Shown here piece after piece: positions 8,517 to 17,818 of a stretch of 64,000 bases of DNA. A program made the translations under genes and the position numbers. The notes under the pieces are model-generated. The model searched no databases and was not told the DNA's origin. It worked only from the letters and a program-made list of their open reading frames with translations. The DNA is taken from assembly GCF_024643205.1 (NCBI RefSeq), contig NZ_JAMKQJ010000011.1:1-64000 (forward strand), given 5' to 3'. The number at the start of each line of letters is the position of its first letter. Positions within the stretch are counted from its first letter, which is position 1. This stretch comes from Parapedobacter tibetensis. Lineage in GTDB: Bacteria > Bacteroidota > Bacteroidia > Sphingobacteriales > Sphingobacteriaceae.

Positions 8517-9764
8517 CTAGTCGTAATCTGAAAGCCTCACGGCAAACACGCAGCGGTTTTCTCGGCCGTATTGGGAAGTTTCGTATTCGGTCAGGTTCCA
8601 GAGATATCCGGTACTTTTTTCGAGGTACAGATCTTCGGCCCCATGTGGCCATCGCCAGCGGTATCCGGCATTGTCACCATCGGTATAACGCACCAGTCGC
8701 GCCGTGGAACCCTCGTACTGGCTTTTGCCTGTGACGGCCATAAAGGTAGTGGTAGCTTTCCGGTATACCCCTTGTATGTTATACACGGGCCCGTTGTTGC
8801 CCGTTTCGTTATCTTTGGGGGCGACCATCTCCGGGCTTGGACTGGAGGCAATCTGACCGGAAGCGTTGAGCGGAAAGCCAAATACCTTGGGAGTTCCCCC
8901 TGTCGAAGTCGTGATGTACTGACCTGTCCACAGGCCATCCCCAGAACCCGGGCCGTCGCCTACGGCGATGCAGGAGAATGGCGAGGCATTCCTAATTCTA
9001 TAATAGCCTGTTTGGGGTACAATATAGCGGTAATCGAATGCCTGAAGTGTTCCATCAGTATTCCTGCCAATGCGGTTTTTAGTGGCATCCCCGGAAGCGG
9101 GGATTATTTTATTCAAATCGAAAACCCGTATCCCAAGGCTGGTAGACGCCACATAAATTTTCTGGTTATAATAAGCCACCCCTCCAGCATGGACACGTAC
9201 AGGCGCAAAATCACCCAACTGTTGGTACCCGTCTGATCCATTGTAAAAACCATTGTTTATATCCTGTACCAACAGCAGATGGCGATACGTGATATTGTTC
9301 ATATTGGTGATATCGACCAATGATATCCGGACGCCTTTATGAGCGTACGACTCCCTGCCATACCAAGTGACAAGCAGGAACCGCTTTCCTCCCCATTGAA
9401 ATCCCGTGATGCCCTGCGGCCTCCATTCTTCCGTATCCTGGTCGCCCTTATTCCATTTGAACCCAGCAGCCTGCCTGTTGGCCGGGATGTTAAATCCGTA
9501 CACCGCGTTGTACCCGCTGGTGGTACCCACACGGTTCAGGTTTACCTGTGTCGGCGTCTGGAAGCCATAAGAAGATAGGCTGGAGACAAAATTGCTTTCA
9601 TCGGTGTAGGCAACGGAAACATCCGGTGCAGGAACGGCAGCAAGTAGGGAACTTTGGTCCAAGGCATTTGTCTCGCCGATCATTTCTTCTAAGTGCTCGT
9701 CGGTGGAGCAGGCACACAACAGGAAGATCCAAAGGCATGCCGCAAGGTAGTGCAGAGGTCTCAT
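8517..9764 (-). CDS. Secreted lipoprotein of unknown function, propeller-like
   Basis: The 415-aa protein has a lipoprotein signal (MRPLHYLAACLWIFLLCAC; lipobox LCAC). The mature part is rich in Gly, Tyr and Trp, with strand-turn repeats such as VHAGGVAYYNQKIYVAST and LGIRVFDLNKI, suggesting a beta-propeller. The segments EEWRPQGITGFQW and LVTWY...KGVRISLVDITN recall conserved secreted proteins of unknown function known also in Streptomyces; this is from memory of sequence pattern. It has its own promoter and a palindrome at the transcript start. No catalytic motif is recognised. Confidence 0.7.
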   Translation of the reverse strand: MRPLHYLAACLWIFLLCACSTDEHLEEMIGETNALDQSSLLAAVPAPDVSVAYTDESNFVSSLSSYGFQTPTQVNLNRVGTTSGYNAVYGFNIPANRQAAGFKWNKGDQDTEEWRPQGITGFQWGGKRFLLVTWYGRESYAHKGVRISLVDITNMNNITYRHLLLVQDINNGFYNGSDGYQQLGDFAPVRVHAGGVAYYNQKIYVASTSLGIRVFDLNKIIPASGDATKNRIGRNTDGTLQAFDYRYIVPQTGYYRIRNASPFSCIAVGDGPGSGDGLWTGQYITTSTGGTPKVFGFPLNASGQIASSPSPEMVAPKDNETGNNGPVYNIQGVYRKATTTFMAVTGKSQYEGSTARLVRYTDGDNAGYRWRWPHGAEDLYLEKSTGYLWNLTEYETSQYGRENRCVFAVRLSDYD

Positions 9765-9774
9765 GGTTATATTT

Positions 9775-9788
9775 TTTGGTTAACCAAA
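9775..9788. repeat. 14-bp perfect palindrome overlapping a promoter
   Basis: TTTGGTTAACCAAA overlaps the -7 element and presumed transcript start of the lipoprotein gene, a position typical of a repressor operator. The regulator is unknown. Confidence 0.4.
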
Positions 9789-9814
9789 TATAGGAACAAT
9801 TCGCCATGGGACAA
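9785..9814 (-). promoter_or_regulatory. Promoter TTG-N19-TATATTTG for the secreted lipoprotein
   Basis: Read on the minus strand, TTG (9814-9812) is 19 bp from TATATTTG (9792-9785). Both match the Bacteroidota -33/-7 consensus. The start codon is 21 bp downstream. Confidence 0.65.
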
Positions 9815-9869
9815 CATTAATTTTCAGTTAAAAACACCGGTCAATATCAGCACTTGGCTATACCGGCAA

Positions 9870-12794
9870 TCACACCTCCATCAAAAATTCCGTTAGGTTT
9901 TTTTCGGTCGGCAGGTTGAGTTTTTTGCGTAGTCGGTAACGCCTGATTTCTACACCTCGGGTGGTGATGTTGAGTAGGGAGGCAATTTCCTTGCTACTCA
10001 TGTTCATGCGGAGGTAAGCGCATAATTTGAGGTCATTGGGCACCAAGTCTGGGTAATCCGTTTTTAGTTTCTTAAAGAAGTTTTCATGTGCCTCATTGAA
10101 GCTGTCTTCAAAGAGGTTCCAGTCGCGTTCGTCGCTGCGCGCATCCTCGATGATTTTATTGATTTTTCGGAGCTGCTCACCAGATAGTTTCCGGCCATCG
10201 GCATCCTTAAGCCCCAGCATTTCATCATGCACATTATTGAGCAGCTCGTTTTTGTATACAATATTCATCGCTGAATTGGCGAGCTCCCTATTCTTACTGG
10301 CCAACTCCTGCTCCAGCTGCTCATTCTTAAGTTTGATGAGCCGCTGCTCGTTTTCTTCGGCCTCCTTCTTTAATAGCTCCTGTTGCTGCCGCGTCATCTT
10401 TTCTTGCACAAGCCTACGATGCTTCTGTATTTTATACCGATACCAATTGCGCCCCCCGATGCATAGAAGTAAAAACAGCATGATATATATGGTGAGTGCT
10501 CCCCAAGATAGGTACCATGGTGGCAAGACTGTAAATTTGAAATCGGCAATAGCTGAGCGCGTACCATCTGCGGTCATAGCCCGTACCTTAAAGGTATAAT
10601 CCCCGTGCCTTAAATTGGTAAATTCCTTTTGTGCGGCCTCGCTCCATTCAGACCAAGTGCGCGAATACCCTTCTAAATAAAATTGGTATCGCAAGGGGGT
10701 GGCACTATACCATGGCATTGCATAGCTAATGCGGAGATTATTGTGTCGATATGGAATCTCCGGAGATGCGTCAATGATGTACCATCCGCCTAAAAGACTA
10801 TCCGTAATATTCTGCACCGTGCGAATAAGCGGGATAGGCAATCGGGAAGGTCTAACGCTGGAATCCGGTGCTTGGTAAATGGCAAATCCGTCATCGAGGC
10901 TCATCAGGTACATATTGTCATTGACCCGATTAATGCTTTCATGAAATTTCATCATTCGACCATTAAGGGTGGCAAATTGGGTAGAATCTACCTGTATCTC
11001 TCCTTTCTGCCTAAAATGAACCAATGAAACCCGTGCCCGATTGATGAACCAATAGCGATTGGTATCGGCGTGTATAATTTTGTTGGAGAATGCAAAAGAC
11101 CCCAATTGCTTATTCAATTGGTCATATCGATAGAATCGATCTGTGATATCATCGAATCGGTAAAAACCGCTATCCGTAGCAAACACTGGACTTCCCGCTA
11201 AATTGAACACATTTACAAACATGCTCCGGGGCAGGCCTTGGGTTGAGTCATAGGTATGTACCTGCTGAACTTCCTTAAACTGCTTATCGAGCGTGAGTAA
11301 TCGAAGTCCTTTATAGCCGCTGGCCCACACTTTGGTATCTGAGATGGGTTCAATGAACTGTGTAGGGTCATTATACCTAGCAATACGGTGTGAAAACCGC
11401 CAACCTTGCCCTGCATTATGGAAAACGGCCAACCCTGTATAGTTGCCTTGTAATAAGGTGTTTGGTTGGTTAGCCAACTGCCTGAATGTCCATCCACCCG
11501 TTACGGATGACAATTTCACCAGCTTATTACCCAATACCTTATAGGTCCCATCGTTATGTCCACAGAGGAGCTCCCCATCCGCGACCGTGAGGTCCCACAC
11601 TTGTCCCTGTGATCCGGCTACCAAGGCAAAGTTGAATGGACGATAGGCATCGCCAGATGACCAGGGGCTATAAAACAACCCTTGATTGGTGCCCAAATAG
11701 ATGTTGCCTCCAAATATACGGGCGGCATAGACTGTACCGATGCTTCCACTATTATCCGCATAATAATAAAGTGGGGCATTGATCTCAATCCGGTCAATGC
11801 CATTATCGAGCCCCATCCAGATGTTTTGTTGAAGATCCATATTGATGCCCAGTACCGTATTGTTTTGCAAGCCGTTTCCTTTATGAAGGTGCTGCACAAT
11901 ATGGCCTACTTGATCCATAATGACCAAACCTTGGAGTATGGTACCGAAAGCATAATAGTGATCAAGCACCTTAAGACCGTTATTGAGTTGGGCGGCCTTC
12001 AGTAAGTCGTCAGCTGCGTTTTGCCATTTGCGGATGGTGGCAATACTGTCCATCAGGAACAAGCCTTCCTTGGATGTGCCAATAAGAATCTGCCCGTCTG
12101 CGAAGGGCAACATGGTCAGGATGTTTGCTCCAGCCAATAGGTCTTTATCAGCCACGGGTTCCAGCTTATCCTCCTTCAATTCATGGAGACCGGAAGGAAT
12201 CAGCTCGATAAATATCCGTCCGTATACTTGATGCACGAATAGGAAAGGTTGACCGCCGCCTTTGATGATACGCAGCGAGTTGTTTTCATAGAGGTATAGG
12301 GTAGAAAACGATTGGAAGATGACGCGGTCGCCATCGATGATGATTTTCCATACCTCATCCTTGATCTGCTCTTCACTGCCCAATAACCGGCTCACCGAAT
12401 GATAACGCATTTGCCCGTATCCGGAATCTTCCCAATACCCAAATTCAGCCAATCCTCCTGTATACACCCTACCCGCACTGTCCACAGCTACGCTCCTCAC
12501 CGTGCTTTTATTCGGGAGGTAATGCAGTGCCCAATATTGTCCATCAAAAACTAATAGGCCGTCGGCATTGGCTACATACATGATGCCATTGGCCCCGGTG
12601 GCCACTGCCCAGTTTTGGTTCCCGGCCTTGTAATCTGATTTCGTGTACTGCTGCACCAAGGGAGAGCCTATCCGCTGGATTTCCTGCCCATACGCTTGGA
12701 TGAGGGCTAAATAAATAATTATGAATATCGTTGCAATTGATGGTTTACACATATCGATCAGCATCACGAATGCATGCAAACTTAAGGATTTCAT
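9870..12794 (-). CDS. Membrane sensor-regulator: propeller, triple-tyrosine and LuxR-type HTH
   Basis: The 974-aa protein joins sensing and DNA binding in one chain. A signal/anchor is followed by about 700 residues of periplasmic beta-propeller repeats (for example NIWMGLDNGIDRIEI). A Y_Y_Y domain follows (FYLEGYSRTWSEWSEAAQKEF...GDYTFKVRA), then one membrane span (about WGALTIYIMLFLLLCIGG), a long coiled coil rich in Lys/Glu/Gln, and a C-terminal LuxR/GerE-type HTH (MSSKEIASLLNITTRGVEIR). No kinase or receiver domain is present, so it differs from hybrid two-component systems. An internal start at MCKPSIATIF would give a cleaner signal peptide. It likely controls neighbouring envelope genes. 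Confidence 0.88.
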   Translation of the reverse strand: MKSLSLHAFVMLIDMCKPSIATIFIIIYLALIQAYGQEIQRIGSPLVQQYTKSDYKAGNQNWAVATGANGIMYVANADGLLVFDGQYWALHYLPNKSTVRSVAVDSAGRVYTGGLAEFGYWEDSGYGQMRYHSVSRLLGSEEQIKDEVWKIIIDGDRVIFQSFSTLYLYENNSLRIIKGGGQPFLFVHQVYGRIFIELIPSGLHELKEDKLEPVADKDLLAGANILTMLPFADGQILIGTSKEGLFLMDSIATIRKWQNAADDLLKAAQLNNGLKVLDHYYAFGTILQGLVIMDQVGHIVQHLHKGNGLQNNTVLGINMDLQQNIWMGLDNGIDRIEINAPLYYYADNSGSIGTVYAARIFGGNIYLGTNQGLFYSPWSSGDAYRPFNFALVAGSQGQVWDLTVADGELLCGHNDGTYKVLGNKLVKLSSVTGGWTFRQLANQPNTLLQGNYTGLAVFHNAGQGWRFSHRIARYNDPTQFIEPISDTKVWASGYKGLRLLTLDKQFKEVQQVHTYDSTQGLPRSMFVNVFNLAGSPVFATDSGFYRFDDITDRFYRYDQLNKQLGSFAFSNKIIHADTNRYWFINRARVSLVHFRQKGEIQVDSTQFATLNGRMMKFHESINRVNDNMYLMSLDDGFAIYQAPDSSVRPSRLPIPLIRTVQNITDSLLGGWYIIDASPEIPYRHNNLRISYAMPWYSATPLRYQFYLEGYSRTWSEWSEAAQKEFTNLRHGDYTFKVRAMTADGTRSAIADFKFTVLPPWYLSWGALTIYIMLFLLLCIGGRNWYRYKIQKHRRLVQEKMTRQQQELLKKEAEENEQRLIKLKNEQLEQELASKNRELANSAMNIVYKNELLNNVHDEMLGLKDADGRKLSGEQLRKINKIIEDARSDERDWNLFEDSFNEAHENFFKKLKTDYPDLVPNDLKLCAYLRMNMSSKEIASLLNITTRGVEIRRYRLRKKLNLPTEKNLTEFLMEV

Positions 12795-12813
12795 TCCTTA
12801 TTTGTGATTTTAT

Positions 12814-12849
12814 AAAAAAATGCCGCCGCTGATTCACATCGGCGGCGGC
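12814..12849 (-). terminator. Strong intrinsic terminator of the beta-barrel gene
   Basis: An 11-bp GC-rich stem (12822-12832 with 12839-12849, one G-T pair, 6-nt loop) is followed on the minus strand by seven T. It ends transcription of the outer-membrane gene that stops at 12878 and insulates the sensor gene. Confidence 0.85.
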
Positions 12850-12877
12850 GAACCACAAATTTATATGCCCAAACACA

Positions 12878-15313
12878 CTAAGGCATATTTACACGGCTTT
12901 TTTCCTCACTTTGGGTGTCGCTACGGCGGGCGCCGTTTTTTATGTTCCCAAAGTTGTAGGTAAGGGTAAGCCGCACAACCCTTGTCTCGTTTTTCTGATT
13001 AATTATCGTATTCATGCTTGCATAATTTGTACGCACATCTTGAATACGGGTATCGAAAATATCGCTCACGGATAGCTTCAAATTGGCCTTCTTATTGTAA
13101 AAGGACTTACTTAGCCCTGCGTCTATAGACCATTGTGCTCCTATATGATAAATGCTATAAATCAATGATGATCGATAGTTGCTTGAAGTTTCGGCCGTAA
13201 AGGTTGGCAAGATAGTAAATGTTTGGTTACTGCGCAATTGCCATGCAAATTTTCCTTGCTTCAGGTATTGCCCATTTAATGGGCCCTCAAAGCTCATATA
13301 AAAGGCATTGATGTTGGTGCTGGTATTCCAAAACTTGGTTATTTTCACAGGTATATTTAAATTACTATGCCATATCTCTTGTTTTGCAAGGTTATCCCGA
13401 CTAACCCATGTCCTTTTTGTTTCCAGATTTTGGTTCATTGATTCGGCAATAACATCATTGGTACGACTATAGCCAGCGCTCAAATGATACCGCTGCATCA
13501 AGGTATAGGTAAAATCGAAGGCGTGGGTATACTCTGGCTTGAGGTACGGATTGCCCTGCTCAGATGTATATTGGTCAAGAAAATATTCGAAGGGATTGAG
13601 ATTTCCATAGTTGGGCCTATTGATCCGCTTGCTGTAAGATATGCCTGTTTGATGGTTATCTGATATGCTGTAATTAACAAACAGACTGGGAAAGAAATCG
13701 ATATAGTCGCGTTGTATACGGTTTTGCAGGGTTATGGAATTGCCATCAGATATCGTGTATTCACTACGCAGCCCTGCTTGGAAACCCCACTTGCCCAGCT
13801 TAGTGCTGTAATTGGCATAAGCGGCAGCTACCTGCTCCTCATATAGAAAGTGGTTGGTACGACCCACATCGTTTTGCCAGGCCCCATCTACCTGATTTTC
13901 AAACCGCATATCATTGTCTGACGCCACATTGCTGTATTTTATGCCCGCCTCTATTTTATTGTCTTTGCCAAACGGATGCGTATAATCAACCTTGGCCACA
14001 CGGATATTGATGATGGTGGGCATGTCGCTCCGTGACAGTAGCGGAGTGTCTTTCATATCACCCGATGGTAGGTATAGCGTATTGTTGTAGTTGGCTTTGT
14101 TCTGGTTAGAAAAACGTGATATGTCCACATCAGCCACCAGTTTTCTGCCAGTGGTATCGATGGTAAACTGATTGTTGACGTTTACTGCAAAACTCCTATA
14201 GCTTCCATCAAAAATCGATGTCGTAGCCAAGGTGGAATCTGGAGAAGCGACGGTTCTACCTATCAAGGTGTTGCTCGAATTATTATTGTCATTACCGCTT
14301 GCATATCCGCTCAGCAAGATGCCAAGTACGTTTCTATTCGACGTATTGTAGTCCAGTCCAGCTCGATAGTTATGGCTACGATTTTGACGGTTAAAATCCG
14401 TGTATTGCTGGAAATCCGTATTGACGTTTTCCTTCATTAACGAACGGAAAATATCAAACTCATTGCCCCCTCTGTTATTCATGTAGCTATACGTACCAAA
14501 TGCATTCAGCCGACCCGCCTTATGGTTAAGATTGAGGGAGGTATTGGCCTTATGGCCAAAGCCATATCCAGTTCCCATGGTCAACGTGCCGTTAGTCCCT
14601 GCCAGCCGGTTTTTCTTGAGCACAATATTGATCATACCGGCTGTTCCGGAAGCATCGTATTTGGATGAAGGCGTAGTAATCAGTTCGATGGACTTGATGG
14701 AATTGCCATCCGTGCTTCGGAGGAGGTTGGCCAGCTGCTCAGCGGATAGGTAAGTTTGCTTGCCATCTATCATCACCGTGACACCTTGTTTTCCCATCAG
14801 GCTGATATTGTCATCCTTATCCACCGTGACACCGGGTGAACGCTCAAGGATATCCATGGCGGTATTGCCCGCGGCTAACGTAGAATTTTCTACATTGACC
14901 ACCAACATGTCTGGCTTGCGTTCTATAAGCGGACGTTGGGGAGCATCAACCGCCACTTCTGCCAATACCGTATTCACAGCATTGAGTAGCAGAGGTTTGA
15001 GTTTTTTCGTGGTGCTTTCAGTAGTTATCTCCACGATCTCGCTGATTGCATCGTCATAACCGACAAGTATTGCTGAAACTAAGTATTTGCCTTGCGGAAT
15101 GCCCTGGAACTGGAAGTTCCCCTCTTCATCTGGAAAGATAGTCTTCACTACGGATGAATCTTTCGCATTCAATAAATTTATCGTCGCCAAATCGAGAGGT
15201 GCTTTTTGCTCGTCGATGACTCGACCTGCAATGGAAGCCTGCTGGGCATAGGCCGCTGCCATCAGCGAAGTGGTGACAATAACTGTTATAATGATGTAGA
15301 AAATAGTCTTCAT
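12878..15313 (-). CDS. Outer-membrane beta-barrel (TonB-receptor-like, PF14905-type) protein
   Basis: The 811-aa protein begins with a signal peptide (MKTIFYIIITVIVTTSLMAA, cleavage after AYAQ). It then has a carboxypeptidase-regulatory-like beta domain (about 23-110), a plug-like region (ILERSPGVTVDKDDNISLMG ... VMIDGKQTYLSAEQL) and a long beta-barrel typical of the OMP_b-brl_3 family. A start at 15361 would add 16 basic residues before the signal peptide, so 15313 is preferred. No TonB box is obvious. Its substrate is unknown. These proteins resemble TonB-dependent receptors but usually lack a SusD partner, as here. Confidence 0.85.
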   Translation of the reverse strand: MKTIFYIIITVIVTTSLMAAAYAQQASIAGRVIDEQKAPLDLATINLLNAKDSSVVKTIFPDEEGNFQFQGIPQGKYLVSAILVGYDDAISEIVEITTESTTKKLKPLLLNAVNTVLAEVAVDAPQRPLIERKPDMLVVNVENSTLAAGNTAMDILERSPGVTVDKDDNISLMGKQGVTVMIDGKQTYLSAEQLANLLRSTDGNSIKSIELITTPSSKYDASGTAGMINIVLKKNRLAGTNGTLTMGTGYGFGHKANTSLNLNHKAGRLNAFGTYSYMNNRGGNEFDIFRSLMKENVNTDFQQYTDFNRQNRSHNYRAGLDYNTSNRNVLGILLSGYASGNDNNNSSNTLIGRTVASPDSTLATTSIFDGSYRSFAVNVNNQFTIDTTGRKLVADVDISRFSNQNKANYNNTLYLPSGDMKDTPLLSRSDMPTIINIRVAKVDYTHPFGKDNKIEAGIKYSNVASDNDMRFENQVDGAWQNDVGRTNHFLYEEQVAAAYANYSTKLGKWGFQAGLRSEYTISDGNSITLQNRIQRDYIDFFPSLFVNYSISDNHQTGISYSKRINRPNYGNLNPFEYFLDQYTSEQGNPYLKPEYTHAFDFTYTLMQRYHLSAGYSRTNDVIAESMNQNLETKRTWVSRDNLAKQEIWHSNLNIPVKITKFWNTSTNINAFYMSFEGPLNGQYLKQGKFAWQLRSNQTFTILPTFTAETSSNYRSSLIYSIYHIGAQWSIDAGLSKSFYNKKANLKLSVSDIFDTRIQDVRTNYASMNTIINQKNETRVVRLTLTYNFGNIKNGARRSDTQSEEKSRVNMP

Positions 15314-15394
15314 TCGTTTCGTTACATTGCCTTTTGTGGGCTTGTACCACACAGATTTCATGTTTGTTTATTCGTAAGACATGAAATCTTCCCC

Positions 15395-15421
15395 AATTAA
15401 AAAACCTGGGGTTTTTTAATT
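15395..15421 (-). terminator. AT-rich inverted repeat, possible terminator of the PspC gene
   Basis: AATTAAAAAACC (15395-15406) and GGTTTTTTAATT (15410-15421) form a perfect 12-bp inverted repeat with a 3-nt loop. On the minus strand its second arm supplies the T-run. It lies about 150 bp past the PspC stop. Confidence 0.5.
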
Positions 15422-15569
15422 ACTTGCAAATCTGCCTTTTATATTTAAGCTTGGCTCTTTTAAGAATATACGGCAATATGATGTTTGCTCAGTTTCTGCT
15501 TTGTCTTCGTGCTATTATTTTGTGTTTGCTATATGACGCATCTACCTGTCAAAAAGTTGCATCAATCCA

Positions 15570-17201
15570 CTAATTTTTTTGCACGGTATCAATATTGATC
15601 GTTCTTTCTTCATCGATCGTTTCTTCTTCAATGGGTGGCGGGATAACAGCACATTTTAATCCTGATTCGGTCATGGTCCACTCGGTTTTGTCGGGCCTGT
15701 CACCATCCGGATAGTTATAATTGTCTTCACACTGGTTGAATGGCAAATCCCAAATATGACGCTGCAAATCCCTATCGATGATGAGGGTTGCCCCCACAGG
15801 CATATTCAATTTGAGATATAACTGTTGGTGGCGCATCAGGTCGTTGCCATCGATATTGAAATGGCTATCGAATATCAATTTCCCTCCAAGTTGTTGGAAT
15901 TGATAATCAATCCGTCCGGCGCGTTCAGCAGCGCGTTCGTAGGTGGCGCCATGCGCGGAATATTCATAGGTGATGGATGGTTCTTGCGTGGCGTCTACTT
16001 TGACAATGCGCATATGCATCCTACTGTGCCCCTCCAACACATTGTGGTTGCGGATAATTGCACGTTGCCGAATTCGAGATATGCGATCTGCACTATCGGT
16101 TTGCAGCCGGATGACCGTCAAGTCGTTTTTTGACAAATGGTATACCTCTTGTTTTTCCAAGGGGCGTTCTTCAACTACTGTGCTCTCCTCCCGGAAATCA
16201 TTCAATGTACGGGTGCCATATACCGTGGTGAAACCCACGGCAATTAACCAAGCCACCAACATGGTAAAGCCCGTGTATTGCCCGATAACACTTTTATTGA
16301 ATAAGATGCGGATAATTAACGCGACCAATGCGAGGAACGGGATAATAGCTACAAACAAGGCACTGACCAGCATGGGTGTGCGGAAGTCGGGCTCAATGAC
16401 ATTGAGCGGAAACATGGCCATCCCATTTTCACTGCCTAGAAAGCCGAAACTGGCAACAATGGCAATAAGCAATGTGATCAATCCGCCGCACATCCCCATA
16501 ATCACCAGCACGCCTAGCACTTTCGCCAATACGACAAATGCCCTAACGAAAAAATTCCCAGCCGAGTTCAGCCCGCTCTTAAGACCTTCCTCGGCGCCGG
16601 TAAAATTTGTACGGAGGCCCTCCATCTCCTCCTGAAAGCTGCGCTTGAAATTCTGTAGGTTGGGCGCCTCGCCCCGCATAGCCATGCGGTCTGCGCGGGT
16701 CTTGGCTACGGGCATCACAATCCAAAGGATGATGTACAGCAGAAAGCCTGTGCCACCAAAGATGAAGAGCAGCACAAGGATGAGACGTATCCATCTGGCC
16801 TCGATGTCAAAATAGTGCCCCAAACCGCTACATACCCCACCGAATACCTTGTCATCGGGGTCGCGCATTAGCTTGCGTTGTCCGCTCATTGGGGGCATAT
16901 CATAAGCAGCCTCGGTGGAATCTTCTTCTGGCTCACCCGTCTCAAAGTCGCTCACACGACCCATCTGCGCAATCACTTCGCTTACATCCTGCATCGCAAT
17001 CACCTCTTTCTTGCCCTGTACGATACGCTCGTTGAACATTTCTGCAATCCGGTTTTCGATATCGCCTACGATCTCATGGCTGTCTGCCGTGTGTCCAAAG
17101 TGCTTCTTCACATCGATCATATAGGATCGGAGCACTTCATAGGCATCCTCCTCAATATGGAATACGATGCCGTTTATATTAATGATGATGGTCCTGTTCA
17201 T
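15570..17201 (-). CDS. PspC-domain membrane stress-response protein
   Basis: The 543-aa protein has an N-terminal soluble region with IAEMFNERI and a long acidic helix (1-100). The PspC domain follows: RKLMRDPDDKVFGGVCSGLG with hydrophobic segment LILVLLFIFGGTGFLLYIIL at about 110-165. Next are at least three further membrane spans (about 220-350) and a C-terminal beta-rich domain. This extended PspC form is common in Bacteroidota, usually just after a padR gene, as here (19-bp gap). PspC proteins sense envelope stress in the phage-shock system of enterobacteria; the role here is inferred. No pspA is in view. Confidence 0.85.
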   Translation of the reverse strand: MNRTIIININGIVFHIEEDAYEVLRSYMIDVKKHFGHTADSHEIVGDIENRIAEMFNERIVQGKKEVIAMQDVSEVIAQMGRVSDFETGEPEEDSTEAAYDMPPMSGQRKLMRDPDDKVFGGVCSGLGHYFDIEARWIRLILVLLFIFGGTGFLLYIILWIVMPVAKTRADRMAMRGEAPNLQNFKRSFQEEMEGLRTNFTGAEEGLKSGLNSAGNFFVRAFVVLAKVLGVLVIMGMCGGLITLLIAIVASFGFLGSENGMAMFPLNVIEPDFRTPMLVSALFVAIIPFLALVALIIRILFNKSVIGQYTGFTMLVAWLIAVGFTTVYGTRTLNDFREESTVVEERPLEKQEVYHLSKNDLTVIRLQTDSADRISRIRQRAIIRNHNVLEGHSRMHMRIVKVDATQEPSITYEYSAHGATYERAAERAGRIDYQFQQLGGKLIFDSHFNIDGNDLMRHQQLYLKLNMPVGATLIIDRDLQRHIWDLPFNQCEDNYNYPDGDRPDKTEWTMTESGLKCAVIPPPIEEETIDEERTINIDTVQKN

Positions 17202-17220
17202 TTTCTTGTGGTTTTATGTT

Positions 17221-17577
17221 TTAATTTGATGATTCTGTTGTTTGTTTATCACGGCCTTCCATCGAAGTTTGTACGGCAAAGACCAATTCTTCCCATGTGG
17301 TATCCAGCCTAATGAGCACCTCCAACCCTGCCGGGGTTATTTGGTAGTACTTGCGGGGAGGCCCCGATGTGGATTCTTTCCACACATAACTGAGGAGTCC
17401 ATTATTTTTAAGCCGGGTAAGCAGAGGATATAAGGTACCCTCTACCACCAACAGTCGCGCTTTCTTAAGCTCGCCGATGATGTCTGAGGCATATATCTCG
17501 CCTCGCGAGATAATGGAAAGAATACAGTATTCGAGTATCCCCTTCCTCATTTGGGTTTGCGTGTTATCTACTATCAT
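17221..17577 (-). CDS. PadR-family transcriptional regulator
   Basis: The 118-aa winged-helix protein begins MIVDNTQTQMRKGILEYCIL, continues with SIISRGEIYASDIIGELKKA, and has the signature VVEGTLYPLLTRLKNNGLLSY followed by GPPRKYYQITPAG. This is a complete, typical PadR. Bacteroidota PadR proteins commonly begin M-x-V-x-NTQ-Q-MRKG, supporting the start at 17577. It heads a two-gene unit with the PspC gene. A palindrome at 17604-17622 just upstream is a good candidate for its own operator. The -7 element almost touches the ATG. Confidence 0.9.
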   Translation of the reverse strand: MIVDNTQTQMRKGILEYCILSIISRGEIYASDIIGELKKARLLVVEGTLYPLLTRLKNNGLLSYVWKESTSGPPRKYYQITPAGLEVLIRLDTTWEELVFAVQTSMEGRDKQTTESSN

Positions 17578-17581
17578 AATA

Positions 17582-17589
17582 CAAAGATA
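17582..17589 (-). promoter_or_regulatory. -7 element (TATCTTTG) directly before the padR start
   Basis: On the minus strand TATCTTTG ends only 4 bp before the ATG, so the transcript would begin at or next to the start codon (leaderless or nearly so). Confidence 0.5.
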
Positions 17590-17603
17590 TATGTTTTACT
17601 TTA

Positions 17604-17622
17604 TACTATGCAATACATAGTA
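17604..17622. promoter_or_regulatory. Candidate PadR operator
   Basis: TACTATG-N5-CATAGTA is a perfect inverted repeat located upstream of the -7 element, around the -33 region of padR. Its spacing resembles known PadR sites (ATGT/ACAT-type palindromes). Autoregulation is inferred. Confidence 0.5.
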
Positions 17623-17818
17623 GTATATAAGATCATAATTTGTTGATTATGAGTTAGAAAAATTTTAAAATCATTTGTTGTGTTTGGTCGTAGGTATTAC
17701 TTGTAATCAAATCTGGGGGACTGGTAAAGCAAGATTCATATGATAAATAAGCAACGACTTCGAATTGGCCAACCAAGGTGCTCTTGTAGATCGCAATTGA
17801 AGTAAGTCTGCTATCAAC

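Noticed and set aside
8571..9236. 221-aa plus-strand frame inside the secreted lipoprotein gene
   Set aside because: It is fully antisense to a signal-peptide-bearing gene with its own promoter, and its composition resembles a reverse-strand shadow.
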